43,570 nucleotides of DNA from Camelimonas abortus. Its GTDB lineage: Bacteria > Pseudomonadota > Alphaproteobacteria > Rhizobiales > Beijerinckiaceae. The notes under the pieces were generated by a model that was given only the letters and a program-made list of their open reading frames with translations, did not search any database and was not told where the DNA came from. Position 1 is the stretch's first letter; every line of letters starts with the position of its first letter. The stretch lies in the NCBI RefSeq assembly GCF_042647165.1, contig NZ_JBHRUV010000006.1; one strand, written 5' to 3'. The translations under genes and the position numbers were made by a program. This document shows positions 14,665 through 23,890 of this stretch, one piece after another.

Positions 14665-17600
14665 ATGACGCAACAGCAGCAGCCGCCAGCCGCGCCGCCC
14701 CGGCGCGGTCGCTGGGATTTCTGGATTGATCGCGGCGGCACCTTCACCGATGTCATCGCCCGCGATCCGCAGGGGCGGCTGCACGCGCGCAAGGTGCTCT
14801 CCCACAACCCGGCGTTGAAGGACGGCGCCGCGGCGCCGGGCGCGACATGGCGCGATTCGGCCGTTCAGGGCATCCGCGAGCATCTGGGGCTGCCGCCTGG
14901 CGCGCCGGCGCCGAAGGGGCTCATCGGCGAGATCCGCATGGGCACCACCGTGGCCACCAACGCCCTGCTGGAGCGCAAGGGCGAGCCCACGGCGCTGCTG
15001 GCCACCCGCGGCTTCCGCGACGCGCTGCGCATCGGCTACCAGGCCCGGCCGGACATCTTCGCCCGCGAGATCGTCAAGCCCGACCAGCTCTACGGAACCG
15101 TGATCGAGGTGGACGAGCGCATTCTCGCCGACGGCGTCGTGGAGCGGCCGCTGGACGAGGCGGCGCTGCGCGCGCAGCTCGCCCGGCTGAAGGCGGAAGG
15201 CTGGAAGGCGCTGGCCATCGTCTTCATGCACGCCTGGCGCTACCCGCAGCACGAGCGGCGGGCGGCGGAGATCGCCCGCGCCATGGGGTTCGCCCAGGTT
15301 TCGGCCTCGCACGAGGTGTCGCCGATGATCCGCTACGTCGGGCGCGGCGACACCACCGTGGCGGACGCCTATCTCTCGCCGGTGCTCGGCCGCTACGTCG
15401 CCCAGCTGGCGGAGGAGCTGGGCGTGGATCTGGCCGCCGGCGCGGACAGCGACGGCGTGCGGCTGATGTTCATGACATCCTCCGGCGGGCTCACCGCCGC
15501 CGGCCTGTTCCAGGGGCGCGACGCCATTCTCTCCGGCCCGGCCGGCGGCGTGGTCGGCATGGCGCGCACGGCGCTGGCCGCCGGTTTCCCCAGGGTCATC
15601 GGCTTCGACATGGGCGGCACTTCCACCGACGTCGCCCATTTTGACGGAACCACGGCGCTGGAAGGCGACGCTCCGGCCTATGAGCGCGTCTTCGAAACCG
15701 TGGTGGCGGGCGTGCGCATGCGCGCGCCGATGATGATGATTCACACCGTGGCGGCCGGCGGCGGCTCGCTGCTGCGCTATGACGGCGCCCGTTTCCGCGT
15801 CGGTCCTGAATCCGCCGGCGCCATGCCGGGGCCCATGTGCTACCGCAACGGCGGCCCGCTGGCCCTCACCGACGCCAACGTCATGCTCGGCAAGCTGGAT
15901 CCGGAGCTGTTTCCGGCGATCTTCGGACCGCAGCAGAACCAGCCGCTGGACGCGGACTGCGTGCGCGAGGCCTTCGCGCGCCTCGCCGCGGAGGTGGGCG
16001 ACGGCCGCACGCCCGAGGAGGTGGCGGACGGTTTCGTGGCCATCGCCGTGGCCAACATGGCCGAGGCCATCAAGCGCATCTCGGTGCAGCGCGGCCATGA
16101 CGTCACCGCCTGCGTCCTCAACTGTTTCGGCGGCGCCGGCGGCCAGCACGCCTGCCTGGTGGCGGACGCGCTCGGCATGGAGACGGTGCTGGTTCACCCG
16201 TTCTCCGGCCTGCTGTCCGCCTGGGGCATGGGCCTCGCCGACATCGCCGCCGCGCGCAGCCGCAGCCTCGACCTGGCGCTCGACGAGGCGGCTCCCGCGC
16301 GGCTGGCGGCCCTCGCGGCCGCCATGGAGGACGAGTGCCGGGCCGAGCTGGCCGGGCAGGGGATCAGCGACGACGTCCGGGTCGCCGTGCGCGTTCACGT
16401 GCGCCACGCCGGTTCGGACAGCGCCCTGCACGTTCCCCTGCTGCCGGGCGACGCGGCGGCGGACATCGCCGCCCGTTTCGCCGCCGCCCACCGCCAGCGC
16501 TACGGCTTTGACGCGCCGCACCGCCAGCTGGTGGCGGAGGCGCTGGAAGTGGAGTGCGTGGGCGGCGGCGCCCGGCCCGGCGCGCAGGCGGCCGCCGCGG
16601 AGGCGCCGCCGGCGCCGGCGCCGGAGCTGCGCCGCACGCGCTTCTTCAGCCAGGGCGCCTGGCGGGAAGGGCCGGTGGCGGCGCGCGACAGCATGCAGCC
16701 GGGGGCGTTCGTCGACGGGCCGGCCATCATCGTCGAGCCCAACCAGACGGTGGTGGTGGAGCCGGGCTGGCGCGCCGCCATGCGCGCCGGCGGCGAGCTG
16801 GTCCTCACCCGCGTCGCTCCCCGGCCGGGGCGGCGTCCGTCCGGCAGCGCGGTCGATCCGGTGCGGCTGGAGATCTTCAACAATCTCTACGTCTCCATCG
16901 CCGGGCAGATGGGGGTGACGCTGCAGAACACCGCCAGCTCGGTGAACATCAAGGAGCGGCTGGACTTCTCCTGCGCCATTTTCGACGCGGCGGGCAATCT
17001 GGTGGCCAACGCGCCGCACGTGCCTGTGCATCTGGGCTCCATGGACGCATCGGTGGCGGCGGTGATCGCCCGCAATCCGCGCATCCGCCCCGGCGACGTG
17101 TTCTGCCTCAACGCGCCCTATCACGGCGGCACCCACCTGCCGGACGTCACCGTATGCACGCCGGTGTTCGACGCCGGGGGCGAGCGCATCCTGTTCTGGG
17201 TGGCCTCCCGCGGCCATCACGCCGACATCGGCGGCGTGGCGCCCGGCTCCATGTCGCCGCGCGCCCGGACCATTGATGAGGAGGGCGTCCATATCGACAA
17301 CTTCCTGCTGGTGGACCAGGGGCGCCTGCGCGAGGCGGAGCTGCGCGCGCTGCTGGCCGGGGCCCGCTGGCCGGCGCGCAACATCGACCAGAACGTGAGC
17401 GACCTGAAGGCGCAGATCGCCGCCAACGAAAAGGGCGCCGCCGAGCTGCGCCGCATGGTGGCGCAATATGGCCTCGAGGTGGTGCACGCCTATATGGGCC
17501 ACGTGCAGGACAACGCCGCCGCCAGCGTGCGGCGGGTGCTGGCGGGACTGCGCGACAGCGAATTCACCGTGCGGATGGACCAGGGCCGCCAGATCCGGGC

Positions 17601-18435
17601 GCGCATCACCATCGATCCGGACCGGCAGGGGGCGACGGTGGATTTCACCGGCACCTCGCCGCAGCAGCCGGACAATTTCAACGCGCCGGAGCCGGTGACC
17701 CGCGCCGCGGTGCTCTACGTGTTCCGCGTGCTGGCGGGGGATGACATTCCCATGAACGCCGGCTGCCTGCGGCCGCTGCGGATCATCGTGCCGGAGGGCT
17801 CCATGCTCTCGCCGCGCTGGCCGGCGGCGGTGGTGGCCGGCAATGTGGAGGTGAGCCAGGCGGTGGCGGACTGCCTGTTCGGCGCGCTCGGCGTGCTGGG
17901 CACGGCCCAGGGCACCATGAACAACCTCACCTTCGGCGACGACCGGCGCCAGTATTACGAGACCATCTGCTCCGGCGCGCCGGCCGGCGTGCGCGGGACG
18001 TTCTACAATCCGGCGACGGCGACCCAGGCGGACGGTTTCGACGGCGCGGCGGCGGTGCAGACGCACATGACCAACTCGCGCCTGACCGATCCGGAGGTGC
18101 TGGAAAGCCGTTTCCCGGTGGTGCTGGAGGACTTCCACATCCGCGAAGGCTCGGGCGGGCGCGGCCGCTGGAACGCCGGCGACGGCGTCAGCCGCACCAT
18201 CCGTTTCCGCGAGCGGATGGAATGCGCGATTCTCTCGGGCCGGCGGCGCGTGCCGGCGCCTGGCCTGCATGGCGGACTGCCGGGCGAGCCCGGCCGCAAT
18301 CTGGTCCGCCGTCTGGACGGTTCGGTGGAGGACGTCGGCGGCTGCGCCGCGCTGACCCTGGAGGCCGGGGAGGCGGTGACGGTGATCACCCCCACCGGCG
18401 GCGGCTTCGGCGACCCGGCGCTGCGCGGCCGCTGA
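14665..18435 (+). CDS. 5-oxoprolinase (fused HyuA-HyuB hydantoinase/oxoprolinase)
   Basis: Large cytosolic ATP-dependent enzyme of 1256 aa, predicted to open 5-oxoproline (pyroglutamate) to glutamate. The HyuA half (about 10-720) starts FWIDRGGTFTDVIARDP, with MGTTVATNALLERKGEP, GRGDTTVADAYLSPVLGRYV, MTSSGGLTAAG and the ATP-binding GFDMGGTSTDVAHFDG. The HyuB half (about 730-1256) starts DPVRLEIFNNLYVSIAGQMG, has PYHGGTHLPDVTV, and ends VITPTGGGFGDP. The single-chain fusion points to the eukaryote-like OPLAH type rather than the split N-methylhydantoinase or acetophenone carboxylase types, though substrates in this family are hard to predict. The frame is open far upstream, but ATG 14665 has GGGGAGCAGGG just before it. 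Confidence 0.93.
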   Translation: MTQQQQPPAAPPRRGRWDFWIDRGGTFTDVIARDPQGRLHARKVLSHNPALKDGAAAPGATWRDSAVQGIREHLGLPPGAPAPKGLIGEIRMGTTVATNALLERKGEPTALLATRGFRDALRIGYQARPDIFAREIVKPDQLYGTVIEVDERILADGVVERPLDEAALRAQLARLKAEGWKALAIVFMHAWRYPQHERRAAEIARAMGFAQVSASHEVSPMIRYVGRGDTTVADAYLSPVLGRYVAQLAEELGVDLAAGADSDGVRLMFMTSSGGLTAAGLFQGRDAILSGPAGGVVGMARTALAAGFPRVIGFDMGGTSTDVAHFDGTTALEGDAPAYERVFETVVAGVRMRAPMMMIHTVAAGGGSLLRYDGARFRVGPESAGAMPGPMCYRNGGPLALTDANVMLGKLDPELFPAIFGPQQNQPLDADCVREAFARLAAEVGDGRTPEEVADGFVAIAVANMAEAIKRISVQRGHDVTACVLNCFGGAGGQHACLVADALGMETVLVHPFSGLLSAWGMGLADIAAARSRSLDLALDEAAPARLAALAAAMEDECRAELAGQGISDDVRVAVRVHVRHAGSDSALHVPLLPGDAAADIAARFAAAHRQRYGFDAPHRQLVAEALEVECVGGGARPGAQAAAAEAPPAPAPELRRTRFFSQGAWREGPVAARDSMQPGAFVDGPAIIVEPNQTVVVEPGWRAAMRAGGELVLTRVAPRPGRRPSGSAVDPVRLEIFNNLYVSIAGQMGVTLQNTASSVNIKERLDFSCAIFDAAGNLVANAPHVPVHLGSMDASVAAVIARNPRIRPGDVFCLNAPYHGGTHLPDVTVCTPVFDAGGERILFWVASRGHHADIGGVAPGSMSPRARTIDEEGVHIDNFLLVDQGRLREAELRALLAGARWPARNIDQNVSDLKAQIAANEKGAAELRRMVAQYGLEVVHAYMGHVQDNAAASVRRVLAGLRDSEFTVRMDQGRQIRARITIDPDRQGATVDFTGTSPQQPDNFNAPEPVTRAAVLYVFRVLAGDDIPMNAGCLRPLRIIVPEGSMLSPRWPAAVVAGNVEVSQAVADCLFGALGVLGTAQGTMNNLTFGDDRRQYYETICSGAPAGVRGTFYNPATATQADGFDGAAAVQTHMTNSRLTDPEVLESRFPVVLEDFHIREGSGGRGRWNAGDGVSRTIRFRERMECAILSGRRRVPAPGLHGGLPGEPGRNLVRRLDGSVEDVGGCAALTLEAGEAVTVITPTGGGFGDPALRGR

Positions 18436-18937
18436 GGGGCGCCGCCGCGTGCGTCCGCGCTGACGCCCCCAGCCTCCGGCGCTCTCCGGCCCGCCGCGTC
18501 GCCGCGGGGGCGTTTCGCCCGACGCCCCGTCCCAACCGCCGTCATGCCGGGCCTGTCCCGGGGCATGTGACGTGACGTCGGACAGGCGGGGAAGGCGGCG
18601 CCAGGCGCGCAGGGCAGGCCAGAGACGGCGGCGGACAGCGGAGGCGGCCGCGGGCGGAAGAGGAGCGGCGGCGCGACGCCCCGGCGGCCGGGCGTGACGG
18701 CGAACCGCAGCGCGCCGTCGTCCGCCCTGACCATTTCCGGGCCGCCGCCACGGGCTGTCTTTCCGGCCGCCCGAGCGCGCCCGCCGGCGCGCGCCCGCGC
18801 GTCGCCAGGCGGAGGGTCGCCTTCCGCGCCGTCCGGTTCTTCCACGCCCCGCCCGTCCGCCGCGCCGGCGGCGGGCCCCGGACGCAAACGCCCGGGAGAG
18901 CCCCGGGCGTCACGCGATGCGCGGCCGGAAACCGCGG
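18436..18937. other. Intergenic region between convergent oxoprolinase and argB
   Basis: About 500 bases between convergent genes. The right end holds a hairpin that probably ends argB (separate entry). The rest is GC-rich without a clear terminator for the oxoprolinase gene and without credible coding signal. Confidence 0.55.
18885..18910 (-). terminator. Probable terminator hairpin after argB
   Basis: Nine-pair perfect stem ACGCCCGGG / CCCGGGCGT (18888-18896 and 18902-18910) with a five-base loop, about 30 bp past the argB stop. On the minus strand it is followed by only a short T-run (TTTG), so termination may be partial. Confidence 0.65.
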
Positions 18938-19825
18938 TTACTTGCGGATCAGCGTGCCGGCGCCGTGGTCGGTGAGCAGCTCGAGCAGGCAGGCGTGCGG
19001 CGTCTTGCCGTTGAGGATCACCACGCCTTCGACGCCCTGCTCCAGCGCGTAAATGCAGGTCTCGACCTTCGGAATCATGCCGCCGGTGATGGTGCCGTCG
19101 GCGATGAGGTCGCGCACCTGGTCAACGGTCAGCTCCGGCAGCAGCCTGCCGTCGCGGTCGAGCACGCCCGGCACGTCGGTGAGCAGCAGCAGGCGCTTGG
19201 CGCGGAGCGCGCCGGCGATAGCGCCGGCGAACGTGTCGGCGTTGACGTTATAGGTGGCGCCGTCGACGCCATTGGCCACCGGGGCCAGAACCGGGGTGAG
19301 CTCCGCCGCCAGAACCGCGTCGAGGACGGCGCGGTTCACCCGCTCCGGCTCGCCCACGAAGCCAAGGTCAATGTGCTTCTCGATGTTGGAGTCGGTGGCG
19401 GCCACGCGCCCGACCTTGCGGGCGATCACCATGTTGCCGTCCTTGCCGCACAGGCCGATGGCCCGGCCGCCTTCGGCGGAAATGGTGCCGACGATCTGCT
19501 TGTTGATGGCGCCGGCCAGCACCATCTCCACCACCTCCACCGTGGCCTTGTCGGTGATGCGCAGGCCGTTGGCGAACTCCGACTTGATGCCGAGCTTCTC
19601 CAGCATCCGCCCGATCTGCGGGCCGCCGCCGTGCACCACCACCGGCTTCACGCCGGCCTGCTCCAGCAGCACCACGTCCTGGGCGAAGTCGCGCGCCGCT
19701 TCCGGGTCGCCCATGGCGTGGCCGCCGTACTTGATGACGACAATCTCCTGGTCGTAGCGCTGCATGTGCGGCAGGGCCTGAACCAGAATTTCGGCCTGGG
19801 TGAATACGTCTGGAAGTTCGGTCAT
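18938..19825 (-). CDS. argB: Acetylglutamate kinase
   Basis: Cytosolic kinase that phosphorylates N-acetylglutamate, the second and often controlled step of arginine synthesis. The 295 aa show the amino-acid kinase motifs: KYGGHAMG with Lys32, HGGGPQIG (65-72), the NVNADTFAGAIAGALRA block (193-209), TDVPGV (216-221) and GMIPKVE (249-255). About 28 residues precede the first beta strand (ALPHMQRYDQEIVV); such an N-terminal helix marks the hexameric, arginine-inhibited type, so feedback inhibition is predicted. It belongs to the rpmH-rnpA-yidC-engB-argB gene group but is separated from engB by the DUF423 gene. Confidence 0.97.
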   Translation of the reverse strand: MTELPDVFTQAEILVQALPHMQRYDQEIVVIKYGGHAMGDPEAARDFAQDVVLLEQAGVKPVVVHGGGPQIGRMLEKLGIKSEFANGLRITDKATVEVVEMVLAGAINKQIVGTISAEGGRAIGLCGKDGNMVIARKVGRVAATDSNIEKHIDLGFVGEPERVNRAVLDAVLAAELTPVLAPVANGVDGATYNVNADTFAGAIAGALRAKRLLLLTDVPGVLDRDGRLLPELTVDQVRDLIADGTITGGMIPKVETCIYALEQGVEGVVILNGKTPHACLLELLTDHGAGTLIRK

Positions 19826-19979
19826 GAGCGCCTGCCGTTCACCGGATCAAAGCCATGGACGCCGGGCGCGGCCGCCCGCAGCGGGCTGCCCGCGCCCTGG
19901 TGACATTTCGCGCGCCCTGTTCACCACGTTCGCCCGGCGCGGTCAATGTCCGCGCCGCAGGCGCGCCGGGGGCGGGGCC

Positions 19980-20351
19980 TCAGCTGGCCCGGCGGGCCGG
20001 CAGCAGCGCCGAGACGCCCAGCAGCAGCCAGCCCAGCATCAGCAGCGTTCCGCCCGTCGGCGCGGCCATGGAGAACAGCGACGCATCCGCCAGCGCCCGC
20101 AGCGCCAGCTGGCCGCTGAACAGCGCCACGCCAAAGGCCGCCAGCATCAGCGCCAGCAGGGCGGGGCCGCGTCGCACCGCGCCGCTGCGCACGATGGCCG
20201 GCGCCGCCGCCAGCAGCGGGGCGTGAAACAGCAGGAACTGGGCGCTGACGCGCAGGTTGTCGCCGCCGCCCACATGGGCCGCGGCGGCGGCGGCCATCAC
20301 GCCGGCGAAGCCGGCGATGGCCCCAAGGATCAGCAGAAGGCGCTCGGCCAT
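19980..20351 (-). CDS. DUF423 family membrane protein
   Basis: Small inner-membrane protein of 123 aa with four predicted membrane helices. DUF423 features are present: an N-terminal helix (LLLILGAIAGFAGVMAAAAAAHV), a second around LLFHAPLLAAA, FSGQLALRAL between helices 3 and 4, then the conserved APTGGTLLMLGWLLL. The function of the family is unknown. ATG 20351 puts the first helix at the N-terminus; the frame is open to 20399 but that part is acidic and unlike the family. It lies between argB and engB on the same strand. Confidence 0.85.
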   Translation of the reverse strand: MAERLLLILGAIAGFAGVMAAAAAAHVGGGDNLRVSAQFLLFHAPLLAAAPAIVRSGAVRRGPALLALMLAAFGVALFSGQLALRALADASLFSMAAPTGGTLLMLGWLLLGVSALLPARRAS

Positions 20352-20488
20352 GGTCTGGTCCGCTCCATCGTCATCCGGAAAAGACGGCCCACAATTCACG
20401 ACCGCGCCCGCCAGGTCCAGCGGGCCGGGGGCGGCTGCGGCGATTGGCGCGCCGCGGGCGGGGCTTCATGCAGGCCGCCGTGTGGATC

Positions 20489-21238
20489 TCATTCCGGCGG
20501 CCGCGCCGGCAGTCCGCGCTCGCGCAGCAGCTGCACCACGGCGGCGCGCGCTTCCGCAATCCCGGCGCCCGTGCGGCTGGAGGTGGCCAGCACCTGCGGA
20601 TAGGCCGCCGGGCGCCGGCGCAGCGCCTCCTCCACGCCGGCGACGCGCGGTCCGAGCTCGGATTTCTTCAGCGCGTCGGTCTTGGTGAGCACGATCTGGT
20701 AGGAGACGGCGGCGCGGTCGAGCCCGTCCAGCACGCCAAGGTCAATGGCCTTCAGTCCGTGGCGGGCGTCGACCAGCACATAGACGCGGGCAAGGCTGGC
20801 GCGGCCGCGCAGATAATCCTGGATCAGCCGCGTCCATGCCGCCACCTTCTCGCGGTTGACGGCGGCGAAGCCGTAGCCAGGCATGTCCACCAGCGAAAAC
20901 CGGCCCCATTCCGGACCGACGCGGAAAAAGTTGAGCTGCTGGGTGCGCCCCGGCGTGTTGGAGGTGCGCGCCAGGGTGTTGCGGCCGGTGAGGGCGTTGA
21001 CCAGACTCGACTTGCCCACATTGGAGCGGCCGGCGAAGGCCACCTCAACCCCGTCCATGGGCGGCAGGCCGTCGATTTTCGCCGTCGCCCAGTAGAACTC
21101 CGCCGGCCCGGCGAACAGCCGCCGGCCGGTCTCCAGCAGCTCCGGACCGAAAGGGGCGGGCTCAGGCGCGGCTGCGGCGTCCGCGGCGGGCGCGCCGGCG
21201 GGAAGCGGGCTGGCGTCGTCGGGGGCTTGGGTGCTCAT
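20489..21238 (-). CDS. engB: Ribosome-biogenesis GTPase EngB (YihA/YsxC)
   Basis: Essential GTPase acting in assembly of the large ribosomal subunit. The 249-aa protein has a disordered Ala/Pro-rich N-terminal tail (about 1-30) and then the G motifs: G1 GRSNVGKS (70-77), G2 with TPGRTQ (95-100), G3 DMPGYG (118-123), G4 TKTD (185-188) and G5 TSSRTGAG. The family's GYG in G3 is present. The start at 21238 has GGAGGTCCGAG upstream. It follows yidC after a hairpin that may lower readthrough. Confidence 0.96.
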   Translation of the reverse strand: MSTQAPDDASPLPAGAPAADAAAAPEPAPFGPELLETGRRLFAGPAEFYWATAKIDGLPPMDGVEVAFAGRSNVGKSSLVNALTGRNTLARTSNTPGRTQQLNFFRVGPEWGRFSLVDMPGYGFAAVNREKVAAWTRLIQDYLRGRASLARVYVLVDARHGLKAIDLGVLDGLDRAAVSYQIVLTKTDALKKSELGPRVAGVEEALRRRPAAYPQVLATSSRTGAGIAEARAAVVQLLRERGLPARPPE

Positions 21239-21317
21239 CTCGGACCTCCGGCTGTCGGCCGGCCTTATAGTCCGGCGCGGCGGCGGCGTCGACCGCGGCT
21301 GGTCCGGCGCGGCCCTG

Positions 21318-21354
21318 AAAACGGAGCGTCCCGGCCAGCGGCTGGCCGGGACGC
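21318..21354 (-). terminator. Strong hairpin between yidC and engB, possible partial terminator
   Basis: Thirteen-pair perfect stem (GCGTCCCGGCCAG at 21326-21338 with 21342-21354), three-base loop. On the minus strand the T-run (TTTT, 21321-21318) comes four bases later, so it is not perfectly placed. It may end most yidC transcripts, act as a processing or stability structure, or let a fraction through to engB. Confidence 0.7.
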
Positions 21355-21385
21355 GTTAAAGGAAAGCCGGGACGGGCCAGGCGCG

Positions 21386-23149
21386 TCAGGCTGATTTTTC
21401 CTTGCGGGCGAACATTTTCTTCAGATTGTCCGCCAGCTCGATCTTCACGCCGTGGCGCTTCATGATGAAGCCCTGCTGCAGGATCGAGAGGAAGTTGTTC
21501 CAGCTCCAGTAGATCACCAGGCCCGCCGGGAACGAGCCGAGCATGAAGGTGAAGATCACCGGCATCCAGCTGAACATGGCGCGCTGCACCGGGTCCGGCG
21601 GCTCCGGGTTCATCTTCATCTGCAGGAACATGGTCACGCCCATGATGATAGGCCACACGCCCAGATGCAGCATGGCCGGCGGCGTCCACGGGATGAGGCC
21701 GAACAGCGTGAACAGGTTCGTCGGGTCGGGCGCGGCGAGGTCGCGGATCCAGCCGAAGAACGGCGCGTGCCGCATCTCGATGGTGACCATCAGCACCTTG
21801 TACAGGGCGAAGAACACCGGAACCTGGATCAGCACGGGCAGGCAGCCGGAGACGGGGTTGATCTTCTCCCGCCGGTACAGCTCCATGGTCTCCTGCTGCA
21901 TCTTCACGCGGTCGTCGGCGTAGCGCTCGCGGATGGCCATCATCTCCGGCTGCACGGCCTTCATCTTGGCCATGGAGGCGTAGGAGCGGTTGGCCAGCGG
22001 GAAGAACACCACCTTCACCAGCACGGTGACCAGCAGGATGGCCACGCCGAAGTTGCCCACCAGCCGGAAGATGAAGTCCAGCAGGAAGAACATCGGCTTG
22101 GTGATGAAGTAGAACCAGCCCCAGTCGATGAGCAGGTCGAACTTGCGGATGCCGTATTCGCGCTCGTAGCCGTCGATGGCGGAGACCTGCTTGGCGCCGG
22201 CGAACAGGCGCACGGTGTTCTCCGCCTCGGCACCCGGGGCCACGGCGACGGCGGCGCCGCGGATGTCGGTCTGGTAGATGGGCTGCGTGGCCTCGGTGAC
22301 CGTGAAGCGGCCCTCGAACGGCGTCTTCTGGTCCGGGACCAGCGCCGCGGCCCAGTACTTGTCGGTGATGCCGATCCAGCCGCCCACGGCGTCGCGGAAC
22401 ACCTGGCCGCGCACCTTGCCGTAGAGCACGTCGTCCTTGGCGAGGCTGGCGTAGGTGGGCTCCTGCAGGCCGGCGTCGCCGAGCACGCCCACCGGGCCCT
22501 CATGCAGCACGTAATAGCCCTGGGTCGGCGGCGTGCCCCAGCGCGACACCAGCGAGAACGGATACAGCGTCACCGGCGCGCCGCCATTGTTCCTCACCGA
22601 CTGGCGGATGGTGAACATGGCGTTGTCGTCCACCGAGATGACGCGGGTGAACACGAGGCCCTGGCCGTTGTCCCAGGTGAGGGTGAGCGGCTTCTCCGGG
22701 GTGAGGCGGTCGCTGTCGGCGGTCCACACGGTGGTCGGGCCGGGTAGCGCCACGCTGGCCCCGGCCTCGCCCACCCAGCCGAAGTCGGCGTAATAGGGGT
22801 GCGGCGAACCGAGCGGCGAGAACAGGACGATGTTCGGGCTGTTGGGGTTCACCGTCTCGCGGTAGTGCTTGAGGGCGATGTCGTCGATGCGTCCGCCCGC
22901 GAGGCTGATGGAGCCGCGGATGGCGGGGGTGTCGATGGTCACGCGCGGCGCGTTGAGCAGCGCGGCCTCACGGCTCGGCGGCAGGGCGGGAATCGCGCCG
23001 GCCTGGCCGGGCTGCGCCGTGGCGCTGGCCGCGGTCTGGGCCGGAGGTTTGGCGGACTGGCCCGGCTGACCAAAGAAATACGTCCATCCAATCAGCACGG
23101 CGACCGACAGGGCGATCGCCACGATCAGATTGCGATTGTCATCGCTCAT
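21386..23149 (-). CDS. yidC: Membrane protein insertase YidC
   Basis: Inner-membrane insertase that places membrane proteins alone or with Sec. The 587-aa protein has TM1 at the N-terminus (NLIVAIALSVAVLIGWTYFF), a large periplasmic beta-sandwich domain (about 55-340), and the conserved C-terminal domain (about 350-560) with GNFGVAILLVTVLVKVVFFPLANRSY, the hydrophilic hairpin KMKAVQPEMMAIRERYADDR, PVFFALYKVLMVTIEMRHAPFFGWI, and the last segments ending LSILQQGFIMKRHGV. The length is normal. The start ATG overlaps the rnpA stop by 4 nt. No yidD gene lies between rnpA and yidC. Confidence 0.97.
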   Translation of the reverse strand: MSDDNRNLIVAIALSVAVLIGWTYFFGQPGQSAKPPAQTAASATAQPGQAGAIPALPPSREAALLNAPRVTIDTPAIRGSISLAGGRIDDIALKHYRETVNPNSPNIVLFSPLGSPHPYYADFGWVGEAGASVALPGPTTVWTADSDRLTPEKPLTLTWDNGQGLVFTRVISVDDNAMFTIRQSVRNNGGAPVTLYPFSLVSRWGTPPTQGYYVLHEGPVGVLGDAGLQEPTYASLAKDDVLYGKVRGQVFRDAVGGWIGITDKYWAAALVPDQKTPFEGRFTVTEATQPIYQTDIRGAAVAVAPGAEAENTVRLFAGAKQVSAIDGYEREYGIRKFDLLIDWGWFYFITKPMFFLLDFIFRLVGNFGVAILLVTVLVKVVFFPLANRSYASMAKMKAVQPEMMAIRERYADDRVKMQQETMELYRREKINPVSGCLPVLIQVPVFFALYKVLMVTIEMRHAPFFGWIRDLAAPDPTNLFTLFGLIPWTPPAMLHLGVWPIIMGVTMFLQMKMNPEPPDPVQRAMFSWMPVIFTFMLGSFPAGLVIYWSWNNFLSILQQGFIMKRHGVKIELADNLKKMFARKEKSA

Positions 23150-23631
23150 GGGCTGTTGTCCGTTGTTGTCCGGGCCTGTGCGTCGCCGGGCGCGCGCGCC
23201 GCGCCCCGGCCGCGCCGTCGCGACCTGTCCTGGCGCGACCTGTCCTGGACGTGTTTCGGCGCGGGCGCGCCCTTTCCGGCCAGCAACGCCGGGGCGGCCC
23301 TGCGCAGGTCTTCGACGAGCTGTTCAAAGGGAGCTGCGATGGCTTCGCGACGGGCGACCAGCACCAGGTCCAGCGGAGCCTCAGGCCAGGAGCGCCTGGC
23401 GATGTCGGCCGCCGCCCGGAGGCGACGGCGGATCCTGTTGCGTTCAGGCGAATTCCCGATGCGCTTCGTCACCGTGAAACCGACGCGCACGCCGGCGCCG
23501 ACGTCTGCATCCGGGCTGCGCATGATTCCCTGAACCGTCATTCGCGGCGTATGGAAACGGTGCCCCGCCGCCGCGGCGACGAATTCGGCGCGTTTCTTCA
23601 GCCTGAAGGCCGCGGCTGCGACGCGGGTCAC
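23146..23631 (-). CDS. rnpA: Ribonuclease P protein component (start uncertain)
   Basis: Protein subunit of RNase P, which binds the catalytic RNA and helps trim the 5' ends of tRNAs. From GTG 23631 it has 161 aa. The RnpA fold starts FRLKKRAEF, followed by VRVGFTVTKRIGNSPERNRIRRRLR, which contains the RNR signature, and then LDLVLVARREA. The C-terminus is extended by about 40 basic residues (RQDRSRRRGRG). GTG 23631 has GGAGG eight bases upstream. The frame is also open upstream to an ATG at 23799, fully enclosing rpmH (see findings). The stop overlaps the yidC start. Confidence 0.93.
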   Translation of the reverse strand: MTRVAAAAFRLKKRAEFVAAAAGHRFHTPRMTVQGIMRSPDADVGAGVRVGFTVTKRIGNSPERNRIRRRLRAAADIARRSWPEAPLDLVLVARREAIAAPFEQLVEDLRRAAPALLAGKGAPAPKHVQDRSRQDRSRRRGRGAARAPGDAQARTTTDNSP

Positions 23632-23657
23632 AGGCGCAGCCTCCGCTTCCGCAGGGA

Positions 23658-23792
23658 TCAGGCCGTCAGGCGCTTGCGACCGCGGGCGCGGCGGGCGGCG
23701 ATGACCTTGCGGCCGCCGACAGTCGCCATGCGCGCGCGGAAACCGTGACGGCGCTTGCGCACGATCTTGCTCGGTTGATAGGTCCTCTTCAC
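23658..23792 (-). CDS. rpmH: 50S ribosomal protein L34
   Basis: Basic 44-aa protein of the large ribosomal subunit. The sequence starts MKRTYQPSKIVRKRRHGF and continues ARMATVGGRKVIAARRARGRKRLTA, matching L34 throughout. The start is GTG at 23792 with GGAG seven bases upstream; no in-frame ATG exists near it. The gene ends 26 bp before the GTG start of rnpA, and lies in another frame inside a longer rnpA-frame ORF. Confidence 0.97.
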   Translation of the reverse strand: MKRTYQPSKIVRKRRHGFRARMATVGGRKVIAARRARGRKRLTA

Positions 23793-23890
23793 GGCTCATC
23801 TCCGGTCGTATGCGGCTGCGGCGGAGACCGCCCGCCTTCGCCGCAGACGGAGCCTCGGGCGGCGCGTCCGCGGCGCAGATTGAATTTCTC

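Noticed and set aside
14482..18270. 1262-codon open frame on the minus strand opposite the oxoprolinase gene
   Set aside because: It mirrors the third codon positions of a clear plus-strand gene in high-GC DNA. Its product is His/Arg/Gly-rich and has no domain.
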